Assembly (NCBI GenBank): GCA_963777755.1
Contig: CAVZSC010000005.1
Location: 246,039-310,038, forward strand
Direction: 5' to 3'
DNA length: 64,000 nt
DNA from: DATFWC01 sp963777755
Lineage (GTDB): Bacteria; Pseudomonadota; Alphaproteobacteria; Rhizobiales; Xanthobacteraceae
The position numbers and the translations under genes are program-made. Below, piece after piece: positions 43,714 to 52,265 of this stretch (position 1 is the stretch's first letter; each line of letters opens with the position of its first letter). The notes under the pieces are model-generated. The model did not search any database and had not been told where the DNA came from. It saw only the letters and a program-made list of their open reading frames with translations.

Positions 43714-45111
43714 TCACGGAATTTCATAAACCGTCAACTCATTGGAGATGCCCCGCAGCGCGGCACTGCGCGCCGTCGCTTGCAGGTTGGCCGACCTCAG
43801 CAGTCGCGAGGCCTCCGGGTGCTCGACCACCGACCCGCTTGCGAATATGGCGTGTGAATTGGCGAGGCCCTGCACCCGCGCGGCGATGTTCACCGTCTGG
43901 CCGAAATAGTCGAGACGATCGTTGAGCGTTACCGCAAGACAGGGGCCCTCGTGGATCCCGATTTTCAACAACAGGTCCCCGTCCTTGAACCCGTGGATCG
44001 CCGTGCGCATGCGCAAGGCTGCGGCCAGCGCCCGGTCCGGTGTCGGGAAGGTGGCCATCACCGCGTCGCCGATCGTCTTGACCACGGCACCGGCCTCGGA
44101 CGCCACGATCTCCTGCAGCAGGTGAAAGTGCGTCCGCACCAGATCATAGGCGACGAGGTCTCCGACCCGATCGTACAGCGCGGTGGAGCCCTTGAGATCG
44201 GTGAACAGGAACGTGAGGCTCGTGATCTTCAGGCCCTGATCGACGCCGAGCGTGTCGGCGCGATAGATGTCGCGAAAGGTCTGGTTGGTGAGCAGCCGTT
44301 TCGCGGTCAGGAACGGTTTGCGCTTGCCGAGCAGGTCATGCAGCGTGTGGCCGGCGATCCACACCGATGGCAGCACGCGCACGTCGGTGCGGTTTTCCAC
44401 CGAAACACGCAAGGGGCCGGGACGCAGCTCCACCGCCCCGGTGGGAGCGTGAATCTTGTTGTAGGTGAACGCGAGGGTCTGGCGCTCCCGCGTCGGTTCG
44501 CCTTTCACGTCGATGAAGTGTGCCGCATGCGTCACCGGCTCGAATGCAATGACGAACTCCCTGGGCAGCTGCAGCGACATCTGCGCCTTTTCGCCGGGCG
44601 CCAGCTCGATCGAATCGATGACGATATCCGCGATCAATCGTTCGAAATCATCGGTGGGAAGATCCACCCCAGAGCTCCAGAAGATCTGGCGGAAGTACTC
44701 CAGCATGGGGAGCGAATGCGGATCGTGCGCGGCGATCCTCCGCACCCGCGGGCTCACCGTGAACGTCACCTCCACCATTTCATCCAGCGTCGGCTCGTAC
44801 CCTGCGGCACAGAGGCCGCACTCGTAGGCCTCCTTGTGTACGGATTTCAGCGTCGCGGTCGCGTCGAGCACGCCGCCGCAACCGGGACACAGCACGTTCC
44901 ACGACAATTCGAAAATTCCCAGCCGCGCCGCATGCAGAAAGGCGGCGATCGCCCGCTCCTCGTCGAGGTCTCGGGTGGTTGCGAAATTCACCGCGTTGAT
45001 GCGGCAAAGGTCACGGTCGGAACCGTGTTGGATCAGTCGGTCGATGGCTGCCGCCACGTCGACATCCGCAGACTGCCGCAGTAGAGCGATGAGTGACTGG
45101 GCCTCGCTCAT
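43714..45111 (-). CDS. Class III adenylate/guanylate cyclase with DUF5939 and zinc-ribbon-like N-terminus
   Basis: This 465-residue protein has a DUF5939-type N-terminal region (about 1-270) containing a Cys4 cluster (CPGCGG about 76-81 and CGLC about 102-105) and the blocks VEVTFTVSPRVRRIAAHDPH and FRQIFWSSGVDLP. Residues about 285-465 are a class III cyclase: LTFLFTDLKGSTALYDRVGD with the first metal Asp, VKTIGDAVMATFPTPDRALA with the second Asp, and DYFGQTVNIAARVQG with the Asn and Arg of the transition-state site. It therefore looks catalytically competent, making cAMP (or cGMP) in the cytoplasm. An ATG at 45159 would add 16 residues. A terminator follows at 43554. Confidence 0.87.
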   Translation of the reverse strand: MSEAQSLIALLRQSADVDVAAAIDRLIQHGSDRDLCRINAVNFATTRDLDEERAIAAFLHAARLGIFELSWNVLCPGCGGVLDATATLKSVHKEAYECGLCAAGYEPTLDEMVEVTFTVSPRVRRIAAHDPHSLPMLEYFRQIFWSSGVDLPTDDFERLIADIVIDSIELAPGEKAQMSLQLPREFVIAFEPVTHAAHFIDVKGEPTRERQTLAFTYNKIHAPTGAVELRPGPLRVSVENRTDVRVLPSVWIAGHTLHDLLGKRKPFLTAKRLLTNQTFRDIYRADTLGVDQGLKITSLTFLFTDLKGSTALYDRVGDLVAYDLVRTHFHLLQEIVASEAGAVVKTIGDAVMATFPTPDRALAAALRMRTAIHGFKDGDLLLKIGIHEGPCLAVTLNDRLDYFGQTVNIAARVQGLANSHAIFASGSVVEHPEASRLLRSANLQATARSAALRGISNELTVYEIP

Positions 45112-45199
45112 GCGCGAAATCTTACGGAATCGGACGGCGGGGCGGAAGTCCATTTTCAACTGAGTGACAGACCTCGCAAAGCGGCGTGATGGCTCTCGC

Positions 45200-45949
45200 C
45201 TACGTCCCGCGCGGGCGCTTGATCAGCAGGCCCTGGCCGGTCGCCAGCTCCAGGATCATATGCTCGCGTTTCTCCGCAAACGCGTTGGCGGCATTGTGCT
45301 GGGATTCGTAGCCGGTCCAGCCGTAGTCGTCGAAGACGATGACGCCACCCGGGCTTACGCGGTCGAACAGGGCCTCGAGCGCGGCGGTCTCGGCGGTCGA
45401 CGAATTCAGGTCGAGATGCAGGAAGGCGATCTCGCGCGGGCAGGCTTGCGCGAAGCTGTCCGGCACCGCGCCGCGCACGATGCGCACGTTGGGATAGCGG
45501 GCGAACCGCGCCTGTACCGATTCGTATAGGCCGGCCTCGTGGTAGAGCGGATGATCGTGCTTTTCGGGATCGAGCGCGGGCGGAATGCCGTCGAACGTGT
45601 CGTACAGGTAGTAGGTGCGCATCAGCGTATCGAAGTCCAGATAGTCGGCGACGACCGAGGAGCTGAAACCCCGAAACACGCCGCATTCGACGAAATCGCC
45701 CGCGGTGTGCAGGGCTTGCCGGGCGGCCCAGGCGAGGGTGTGCAGCCGCAGGACGAGCGAGCGGTCCTGGTTGTTGCGGGCGTTGCCGCGATAGGCCTGC
45801 ATGAATTTCGCGTCGTGCTGGAAGCCGAGCGTGCGATTGAACAGGATCACGTTGTCGGCGGCGAAGACGCGGGGAAACATCTGCACGAAGCGCTTGAGCG
45901 CCTCGTCAAAGAAGGTGCGATCCTCCTCGCTGCGGATGCCGTGAAACAT
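45200..45949 (-). CDS. TylF/MycF-type SAM-dependent methyltransferase family protein
   Basis: This 249-residue protein resembles the macrocin-O-methyltransferase (TylF) family. GDFVECGVFRGFSSSVVADY (about 90-110) is the SAM-binding motif I, YYLYDTFDGIPP follows the second strand, and EIAFLHLDLNSSTAETAALE and FDRVSPGGVIVFDDYGW hold the metal-binding Asp residues (LDLN and DDYG). Family members methylate sugar hydroxyls in a metal-dependent way, and many are found in glycan clusters. No glycan cluster is next to it; the nearest glycosyltransferase is 40 kb away. The ATG at 45949 fits the family's start. Confidence 0.8.
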   Translation of the reverse strand: MFHGIRSEEDRTFFDEALKRFVQMFPRVFAADNVILFNRTLGFQHDAKFMQAYRGNARNNQDRSLVLRLHTLAWAARQALHTAGDFVECGVFRGFSSSVVADYLDFDTLMRTYYLYDTFDGIPPALDPEKHDHPLYHEAGLYESVQARFARYPNVRIVRGAVPDSFAQACPREIAFLHLDLNSSTAETAALEALFDRVSPGGVIVFDDYGWTGYESQHNAANAFAEKREHMILELATGQGLLIKRPRGT

Positions 45950-46051
45950 GCGCCGCCCTCCGCCCGAATGGCCTCGACCGGTGAACGGCGAGGCGGTGTC
46001 GGGACACTGTGCGGCGCGCGCTGACGTCAAGTCAATGTGACGGTATGCATG

Positions 46052-47029
46052 TCAGTTCGTCGGCATGAGATTGATCTCTTTGGCGAGATTGATCGTTGCC
46101 GCCACGTCGTCGCGCGCGAACTTGCCGAACTCGTCGACGGTGAGCGGCATCGCCTGCACGCCGAAGGTCTCCAGCCGCTGCCGGACGGCAGGCAGCTCGA
46201 GCGCCTTGCGGCTCTCGTTGTGCAGCCGCTCGACGATCGCGCGCGGCGTATGGGCGGGCACGGCGAGCCCGCCCCAGAACAGGTACGCGGCGGTCGGGTA
46301 ACCGGCCTCGCGCACGGTCGGCGCATCCGGCAGCAGGTTGCTCCGTTTCGGCGTGCTCACCGCCAGCGCCACCACCTTGCCGTTCTGGATGTTGGGAAGC
46401 GCCGGCGCGATCGGCAGGTAGTAGTAGTCGACCCGCCCCGCCATCACCTCGGTGAAGGCCTCGATCGGCCCGCGGAACGGGATGTGCTGGACCTTGATGT
46501 CGGCGGCCAGCCGCAGGCGCTCGCCCGCCATGTGCGAGGCCGAGCCGACGCCCGCGGACGCGAAATTCAATGCGCCTGGCCTCGCCTTGCCGGCGGCGAC
46601 CAGATCGGGCAGCGACTTCCACCCTTTCTCCGGCGCGGCCACCAGCACGCTCGGCTGAACCCCGAACAGGACCACCGGCACGAAGTCGCGCACCGGATCG
46701 TACGGCAGCGACTTGTGCAGGACCACCTGCCCGCTGAGCGAGGAGGAGTAGAGCAGAACCGTGTAGCCGTCGGGGTCGGCCTTGGCGACAGTCGCGGCAC
46801 CGAGCGAGCCGCCGCCGCCCGGCCGGTTCTCGATCACGAAGGACTGCCCGAGCTGGCGCGACACCTCGTCGAGCACGACGCGCGCGACGAGGTCGTTGGC
46901 GTTGCCGGCGCTGAACGGGCTGATCACCTGGATCGTGCGAGATGGCCAATTGTCGGCGGCGGTAGCCGGTGCGGCGGCGCAAAGAACGACGCCCGCGACA
47001 GCGCCGCACAACGTGCGGATTGACGTCAT
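46052..47029 (-). CDS. Bug family (TctC-type) periplasmic solute-binding protein
   Basis: This 325-residue protein has a signal peptide (RTLCGAVAGVVLCAAAPATA) and the Bug fold: IQVISPFSAGNANDLVARVV, VIENRPGGGGSLGAATVAKA, PDGYTVLLYSSSLSGQVVLH and KVQHIPFRGPIEAFTEVMAG. GGGAGGAGTTG immediately precedes the ATG. It is divergent from another Bug gene at 47177, with 147 bases between starts, so both may be controlled from one region. They are different enough to bind different ligands (YRG replaced by FRG in the pocket strand). Confidence 0.9.
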   Translation of the reverse strand: MTSIRTLCGAVAGVVLCAAAPATAADNWPSRTIQVISPFSAGNANDLVARVVLDEVSRQLGQSFVIENRPGGGGSLGAATVAKADPDGYTVLLYSSSLSGQVVLHKSLPYDPVRDFVPVVLFGVQPSVLVAAPEKGWKSLPDLVAAGKARPGALNFASAGVGSASHMAGERLRLAADIKVQHIPFRGPIEAFTEVMAGRVDYYYLPIAPALPNIQNGKVVALAVSTPKRSNLLPDAPTVREAGYPTAAYLFWGGLAVPAHTPRAIVERLHNESRKALELPAVRQRLETFGVQAMPLTVDEFGKFARDDVAATINLAKEINLMPTN

Positions 47030-47176
47030 CAACTCCTCCCTGGATGCCTTTGTTCTGAGCGAAGCTTTCGCCGGCTTCGCACATGGCAAGCATGCTCCCA
47101 CACGACCACCTTTGCAATGCGCGTGCGAGCCGTGGCGCGACTTGATCGCGACCGGATGCGATCCGATGATGCGCCG

Positions 47177-48154
47177 ATGATGAAGCACCCGGTGGCATTG
47201 TCGGCATGGATTGTCGCCTGCATCGCGATCGCCCCGACAACGGCCGCCGCTCAGTCCTATCCGGACAAGCCGATCCGTCTGATCGTGCCGGCCGGTCCCG
47301 GCGGCCCGAACGACGTGCTGGCGCGGCTTCTGGCGCAGCATCTGCAGGGAAGGCTCGGCGCCACCTTGGTGGTCGACAACCGCGCCGGCGCCGGCGGTCT
47401 GATCGGCGCGCGCGCGGCCGCGGCGGCCGAGCCGGACGGCTACACGCTGCTGATCGGCAATACGGCGACGCTTGCCAACATCCCGGCGTTCTCCCGGACC
47501 GCTGGTTACGATCCGGTCAAGAGCTTTGCGCCGATCGCGAAGATCACCGACTCCTATCAGGTCCTGGCGGTGCGGGCGGATTTCCCGACGCGCTCCGTTG
47601 CCGGGCTGATCGCCTTGGCCAAGACCAATCCCGGCAAGCTCAATTTTTCCTCGGGCGGGGCCGGCAACCTGACCCACCTGTCTGGTGAATTGCTGAAGCT
47701 GAAGGCCGTCATCGATATCGTCCATGTGCCCTACAAGAGCACGGCCGAGGCAGTGACGGCAGTGCTCGGCGACCAGGTGCAGATGACGTTCGGCGGCATC
47801 TCCGTGCTGTTGCCGCTGCTGCGCGAGGGAAAGCTTCGCGCCCTCGCGGTCACCAGTGCGGGGCGCGCCGGAGAGTTGCCCGACGTGCCGACGATGATCG
47901 AAAGCGGCGTGCCCGACTACGTGGTGACGAGCTTCTTCGGCGTCGTGGCGCCAGCCGGAACGCCGGCAGCCGTCGTCGACAAGCTCGCTCATGCCATCAA
48001 TGCGGCGCTCGCCGACCCGGAAATGCTGGCGGGCCTGCGCCGTCTCGGCGCCGAGCCGAGCTCAAGCTCGCCGCAGGAGTTCGCCGCCTTGATCGCGCGC
48101 GAACTCGGCAAGTGGCAAGCCGTCGCTGCATCGGCCGGCATCTCGATCGATTGA
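47177..48154 (+). CDS. Bug family (TctC-type) periplasmic solute-binding protein
   Basis: This 325-residue protein has a signal peptide (ALSAWIVACIAIAPTTAAAQ) and the Bug fold: RLIVPAGPGGPNDVLARLLA, VVDNRAGAGGLIGARAAAAA, PDGYTLLIGNTATLANIPAF and IDIVHVPYKSTAEAVTAVLG. It shares a divergent intergenic region with the Bug gene at 46052-47029. The start is ATG-ATG at 47177/47180 with no strong binding site. No permease genes are near. Confidence 0.89.
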   Translation: MMKHPVALSAWIVACIAIAPTTAAAQSYPDKPIRLIVPAGPGGPNDVLARLLAQHLQGRLGATLVVDNRAGAGGLIGARAAAAAEPDGYTLLIGNTATLANIPAFSRTAGYDPVKSFAPIAKITDSYQVLAVRADFPTRSVAGLIALAKTNPGKLNFSSGGAGNLTHLSGELLKLKAVIDIVHVPYKSTAEAVTAVLGDQVQMTFGGISVLLPLLREGKLRALAVTSAGRAGELPDVPTMIESGVPDYVVTSFFGVVAPAGTPAAVVDKLAHAINAALADPEMLAGLRRLGAEPSSSSPQEFAALIARELGKWQAVAASAGISID

Positions 48155-48317
48155 TGCTTTGCTACTTTTTTGCCGCCTGGTCGAAGACGCCTTTCCCAAG
48201 CCGGAAGAATACGCGGGTTGCTGCCTACGTGAATACCCCGCACGACTCTCGAATCATTGAAACCCCACGCCCTGTCATGCGTTGCCCCACCAGAGCGATC
48301 GAACAGAGGAGAACGCC

Positions 48318-48596
48318 ATGAAGACGCTTCTGCTTGCGACGGTTGCCGCCGCGACGATCGGTCTGGCTGTTCCGGCCAATGCGCAGTTCTACGTCGGCGC
48401 GGAGCCGGGCGGAGTTGGCGTGCAGGTGGGCCCGTTCGGCGCGGGCGTCGGCCCCCGATACTGGGGACATCGGCACCATCGATGGGATGATTCCTACGCC
48501 GCCTACAACTACGCGGGCGATTGCCGAACGGTGCGGGAACGCGTGATGACGCCGAGCGGCCGCACGATCATCAGGACACAGCGTATCTGCGACTAG
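48318..48596 (+). CDS. Small exported protein
   Basis: This 92-residue protein has a signal peptide (KTLLLATVAAATIGLAVPAN, cleavage after ANAQ). The mature part is Gly- and aromatic-rich (FYVGAEPGGVGVQVGPFGAG, GHRHHRWDDSYAAYNYAGDC) and ends in CRTVRERVMTPSGRTIIRTQ RICD, with two Cys that could form a disulfide. AGAGGAGAACG precedes the ATG. Such periplasmic Gly/His-rich miniproteins are common in Bradyrhizobiaceae, and none has an assigned function that I know of. The HRHHR run might bind metal, but this is speculation. Confidence 0.7.
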   Translation: MKTLLLATVAAATIGLAVPANAQFYVGAEPGGVGVQVGPFGAGVGPRYWGHRHHRWDDSYAAYNYAGDCRTVRERVMTPSGRTIIRTQRICD

Positions 48597-48734
48597 GTCT
48601 AAGCGACGAATCGCGATCGACGACGGCGTGGGCTGCCCGACGGGCGGCTCACGTCGTTTTGTTGCAACCCTTCGGGCTCGCGCGCGGTAAGAAGGTGATC
48701 ACCGCCAAGTCGCGGCGCTTTCCCGGAGGATGTC

Positions 48735-49748
48735 ATGAACACGATCGTTCACGCCCTTGCGATGCTGATCGCAGTGCTGGGCGCCACGGCGCCGGCGCAC
48801 GCGCAAGCTCACCCGACCTACGGGGCCGAGCTCGAGGGCTTCGACTATCCGCATGCGGTTCAGCGCTACCCGTTCCGATCGCAGGGCAGCGACGTCGCGA
48901 TGGCGTACATGGACGTGAAGCCGGACGGCGCCGCCAACGGTCGAATCGCGGTGCTGTTGCATGGACGGAACTTCTGCTCCGCAACGTGGGACAAGACCAT
49001 TGCGGCGCTCGGCAAGGCCGGCTTCCGCGTCGTTGCGCCCGACCAGATCGGCTTCTGCAAGTCGACCAAGCCGCTCGGCTACCAGTTCAGCATCCAGCAA
49101 CTGGCGACCAACACCCATGCGCTCCTGGCCTCGCTCGGGATCGCGCGCGCGACCTTTATCGGTCATTCGTTCGGCGGGATGACGGCGATCCGCTATGCCT
49201 TGATGTACCCCGAAGCGGTCGAGCAGATGGTGCTGGTCAACCCGATCGGGCTGGAGGACTGGCAGGCCGAGGGCGTTCCGTTCGTCGACATCGACAAGGG
49301 CATCGAGATCGAGAAGGCGACGACGTTCGACAGCATCAAGCAATACGAGCAGCGGTTCTACTACGGCGGCCAATGGAAGCCCGAGTACGACCGCTGGGTC
49401 GAGATGGTGGCCGGACTGTACACGGGGCCGGACGGCGATCGGATCGCGCGGGTGCAGGCGCGGGTCGCCGAGATGGCCTTCATCCAGCCGGTGGTGCATG
49501 AATTCGAGCGTATTCGCGTGCCGACGCTGCTGCTGATCGGCCAATTGGACCGCACCGCGCTCGGGGCCAACCGCGCGCCTCCTGACGTTGCAAGGCGGCT
49601 TGGGAACTATCCCGAGCTCGGCCGCGCGGCGGCACGGCGAATTCCCAACGCCAGGCTGGTCGAGTTCCCGGACCTTGGGCATGCCCCGCAGATCCAGGCG
49701 CCGGACCGCTTCCACGAGGCGCTGCTCAAGGGCCTCGGTGCCATATAA
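48735..49748 (+). CDS. Exported alpha/beta hydrolase
   Basis: This 337-residue protein has a signal peptide (IVHALAMLIAVLGATAPAHA) and a single alpha/beta hydrolase domain. The oxyanion region is VLLHGRNFCSATWDKT, the nucleophile elbow is FIGHSFGGMTAIRYALMYP (Ser about 153), the acid is in LLLIGQLDRTAL and the His in PDLGHAPQIQAP, so the triad is complete. It resembles haloalkane dehalogenase/epoxide hydrolase-like general hydrolases acting in the periplasm. GGAGGATGTC precedes the ATG. Nine bases separate its stop from that of the convergent DUF2059 gene. Confidence 0.83.
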   Translation: MNTIVHALAMLIAVLGATAPAHAQAHPTYGAELEGFDYPHAVQRYPFRSQGSDVAMAYMDVKPDGAANGRIAVLLHGRNFCSATWDKTIAALGKAGFRVVAPDQIGFCKSTKPLGYQFSIQQLATNTHALLASLGIARATFIGHSFGGMTAIRYALMYPEAVEQMVLVNPIGLEDWQAEGVPFVDIDKGIEIEKATTFDSIKQYEQRFYYGGQWKPEYDRWVEMVAGLYTGPDGDRIARVQARVAEMAFIQPVVHEFERIRVPTLLLIGQLDRTALGANRAPPDVARRLGNYPELGRAAARRIPNARLVEFPDLGHAPQIQAPDRFHEALLKGLGAI

Positions 49749-49757
49749 GCGACAGGC

Positions 49758-50258
49758 TCATCGCGGGGGCTGGTAGCCGTTCTTGCGCATGACGGATTCG
49801 ATGCTGGCCGTCAGCTCCTTTTCCATGTCCGGCATCTTGGTCACCATGATCTGCATGCTCTCGCCCATGACTTTGGGCATGACCGTAATCGCCTTGATGC
49901 CGATCGGGGTGCGGTAGAATGCACTGAGGCTGCGCAACTCTTCGGCCGAAAAATACTTGGCGTAGACGGCAGGGGCTTCGTCCTGCACGGTCAACACGTA
50001 TTTCAACGTGACCCGTTGAAACTCGGCGCGAATATCCGCCAGCGTGGTGGCGTTGACCTTGGCACGAAACTGATTTTCGACGCCTGGCCACATCGCCGTC
50101 ATCATCTGATCGACCATCTGCTTGACCAGATCGCCAGACATCACGGCCTGCAGCTCGCGTGCCGCCTGCAACGCGTCGGGCGATCCGCCTTGCTGGCCGA
50201 GGACCGGCGTCATCAATAGGACGCAGGCAAAGATCGCGCCGCCCAGTCGTCGCATCAT
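49758..50258 (-). CDS. DUF2059 domain exported protein
   Basis: This protein of about 166 residues has a signal peptide (LGGAIFACVLLMTPVLGQQG) and a DUF2059 domain. VKQMVDQMMTAMWPGVENQF and LSAFYRTPIGIKAITVMPKV are typical, with the Phe-Tyr-x-Thr-Pro-x-Gly block near residue 118. DUF2059 proteins are periplasmic, helical and of unknown role. GAGGGGAG lies about nine bases before the ATG at 50258; ATG 50264 and TTG 50279 are in-frame alternatives. Confidence 0.8.
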   Translation of the reverse strand: MMRRLGGAIFACVLLMTPVLGQQGGSPDALQAARELQAVMSGDLVKQMVDQMMTAMWPGVENQFRAKVNATTLADIRAEFQRVTLKYVLTVQDEAPAVYAKYFSAEELRSLSAFYRTPIGIKAITVMPKVMGESMQIMVTKMPDMEKELTASIESVMRKNGYQPPR

Positions 50259-50315
50259 GGCCATTCTCCCCTCGTTCAACTGAAGACGTGACTATAGCAG
50301 GCTTTGTAGGTTGGG

Positions 50316-51233
50316 TTACCGGCGCCTCCGCATCAGGTCGCTGCGCGCGAACAGCTCGGCCATCCAGTCGACGAACACGCGCACCTTGTTGCTGAGATGA
50401 CGGTTGGGCGGATACACGATGTGCAGCGGCATCGTGCCGGCGTCCCAATCGGCCAGCACGATCTTGAGCGTGCAGGCGTCCAGATGGTGCTGCACCATGA
50501 AGATTGGGGCCTGGATGACGCCGAGGCCGGCCACGGCGGCCGCCACATAGGTATTGCCGTCGTTGAGCGAGACGATGCAGCGGCCGACGAATTCGTGATG
50601 CTCTTCGCCGCGGGCGAAAGTGAACGGGTGCGCGCGGCCCGACCCGGCGCCGAAATAACCGACCACGTAATGCGTCTTCTCCAGGTCGGTCGGGTGCGCG
50701 GGCTCGCCGTAGCGCTCGACGTAGGACGGCGCCGCGCAGGTGATGAAGCGCAACTCGCCGACCCGTCGCGCGATGAGAGACTGATCGGCGAGCGCGCCCC
50801 CGCGCACCACGCAATCGACGTTCTCGCCGATCAGGTCCACCGGCCGGTCGGTCACGCCGATGTCGATCTGGATGTCGGGATAACGCGCATGGAAGTCGGG
50901 CAGCGCCGGAATGATCACCGTGAGGGCGAGCGAGGCGCTCACGTCGATGCGCAGCCTGCCCTTCGGCGCGGCCTGCGACACCGTCATGCTGGCATCGAGC
51001 TCGTCGAGATCGGCCAGGAGCCGCACCACCCGCTCGTAATAGGCGGCACCGTCGGGCGTCACCGTCACCCGCCGGGTGGTCCGATGCAGCAGCTTGGTCT
51101 GGACGTGCGCCTCCAGCCCCTGGATCAGCTTGGTCAATGTCGCCTTCGGCGTCCCCAGCAGGTCGGAGGCACGGGTGAAGGTGCCGGTCTCGACGACGCG
51201 AACGAAGGCCCGCATGGCAGCCACTTGGTCCAT
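50316..51233 (-). CDS. LysR family transcriptional regulator
   Basis: This 305-residue LysR regulator has an N-terminal winged helix-turn-helix (MDQVAAMRAFVRVVETGTFT, RASDLLGTPKATLTKLIQGL, LLHRTTRRVTVTPDGAAYYE) and a C-terminal effector-binding domain (RLRIDVSASLALTVIIPALP, DCVVRGGALADQSLIARRVG). The LGTPKATLTKLIQGLE recognition helix puts it in the large subgroup seen beside oxidoreductase and efflux genes. It is divergent from the alpha/beta-hydrolase-fold/RND operon at 51404, with an inverted repeat at 51274-51295 between them, so it probably regulates that operon and itself. Confidence 0.92.
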   Translation of the reverse strand: MDQVAAMRAFVRVVETGTFTRASDLLGTPKATLTKLIQGLEAHVQTKLLHRTTRRVTVTPDGAAYYERVVRLLADLDELDASMTVSQAAPKGRLRIDVSASLALTVIIPALPDFHARYPDIQIDIGVTDRPVDLIGENVDCVVRGGALADQSLIARRVGELRFITCAAPSYVERYGEPAHPTDLEKTHYVVGYFGAGSGRAHPFTFARGEEHHEFVGRCIVSLNDGNTYVAAAVAGLGVIQAPIFMVQHHLDACTLKIVLADWDAGTMPLHIVYPPNRHLSNKVRVFVDWMAELFARSDLMRRRR

Positions 51234-51273
51234 TGCGCACTCCAGGCCCGACTTACGGCTTCAACATACCGTG

Positions 51274-51295
51274 ATTGTTCCCAATAGGAAACAAT
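51274..51295. promoter_or_regulatory. Candidate LysR operator (inverted repeat)
   Basis: ATTGTTCCC (51274-51282) and GGAAACAAT (51287-51295) are inverted copies with one mismatch around a 4-base AATA centre. The site lies 41 bases upstream of the LysR gene and about 108 bases upstream of the hydrolase/efflux operon, where a LysR protein would bind for divergent control. It is A/T-rich compared with its surroundings. Confidence 0.6.
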
Positions 51296-51403
51296 GAAGT
51301 CATCCGAGAGGTATTTATTGCCGAAGGGATCGTCCTATTTTCCGCTGCATTGCAGTAGGGGCGTGGCAACGCACGGCCCCCGCTGAGACGAAGACCGGGT
51401 GTC

Positions 51404-52246
51404 ATGGCGACCAACTGGACCGACACGACGATCGAGACGAAGGACGGGCCGTCCATGGCCGCGCGGATTTATGGCGCTGGCGCAACCGTGCGCTCGGCTC
51501 CCGTCGTCCTGCATCTGCATGGCGGCACCTTCACCAGCGGCTCCCTCGATGACGGGCAGGCGGTCGCGAGCCTGCTCGCCGATACCGGCGCGGTCGTGGT
51601 TTCCCTCGACTATCCGCTGGCGCCGCAGCATCGCTTTCCGCAACCGCTGCACGCGGCGTTCCAGGCGCTCCGATGGGTCCACGCCCGTCGCGCCGACTGG
51701 GTCACCAGGAAATCGGGCCTGTTCGTCGCCGGCGAAGAGGCGGGCGGCAATCTCGCCGCCGCCCTTGCGTTGATGGCGCGCGATCAGCAGGCGCCACCGC
51801 TCGCAGGACAGATTCTCGTGTCGCCGATGCTCGACCCCAGCATGGCGACCTGCTCGGTCCGTGAGGCCGAGGCCGGCCCGGTCGGCTGCAAGTGGGCCGA
51901 TGGCTGGCATCAGTATCTCGGCTCGCCCGACAAGGCTGGGCATCCTTATGCGTCGCCGCTCGGCTCGTCGCGCCTCGCCGGGCTTGCGCCGGCGCTCGTG
52001 CTCACCGCCGAGGACGACCTGATGCGCGATGAGAATCTCGCGTATGCGCGGCGCCTGCGCGAATCGGGCGTGCGGGTGCGCGAGCATGTGCTCGCCGCGC
52101 CCACCCAATGGCCCTGCGCGTTGAGCCGACCGGTCATCGCGGAGCACACCTGGGCGGCGGCGGTGCGGCATCACTTTTCCGTGTTCTTCGCCGAAACCGT
52201 CGCATCGCGCACATCGCAATCGTCTTTCCAATCGAGTCACGCTTGA
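51404..52246 (+). CDS. Hormone-sensitive-lipase-like alpha/beta hydrolase-fold protein without catalytic Ser and His
   Basis: This 280-residue protein has the HSL/group IV esterase fold: HLHGGTFTSGSL (oxyanion HGG motif, about 38-45) and VVSLDYPLAPQHRFP. The nucleophile elbow, normally GDSAGG, reads AGEEAGGNLAAALALMARDQ, so Glu 112 stands where the Ser should be. The acid is kept (VLTAEDDLMRDENL), but the usual HGF His region reads AAPTQWPCALSRP with no His. It therefore lacks two of three catalytic residues and is likely a pseudoenzyme or has changed chemistry. It is the first gene of the efflux operon (20 bases before the adaptor gene), so a sensing or binding role is conceivable. Confidence 0.78.
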   Translation: MATNWTDTTIETKDGPSMAARIYGAGATVRSAPVVLHLHGGTFTSGSLDDGQAVASLLADTGAVVVSLDYPLAPQHRFPQPLHAAFQALRWVHARRADWVTRKSGLFVAGEEAGGNLAAALALMARDQQAPPLAGQILVSPMLDPSMATCSVREAEAGPVGCKWADGWHQYLGSPDKAGHPYASPLGSSRLAGLAPALVLTAEDDLMRDENLAYARRLRESGVRVREHVLAAPTQWPCALSRPVIAEHTWAAAVRHHFSVFFAETVASRTSQSSFQSSHA

Positions 52247-52265
52247 AGCATCGAGGAGTCCGACC

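Noticed and set aside
43500..43725. Short minus-strand ORF between the cyclase and ku genes
   Set aside because: It overlaps the cyclase end, has no ribosome binding site and contains the terminator; composition is Arg/Ala-rich.
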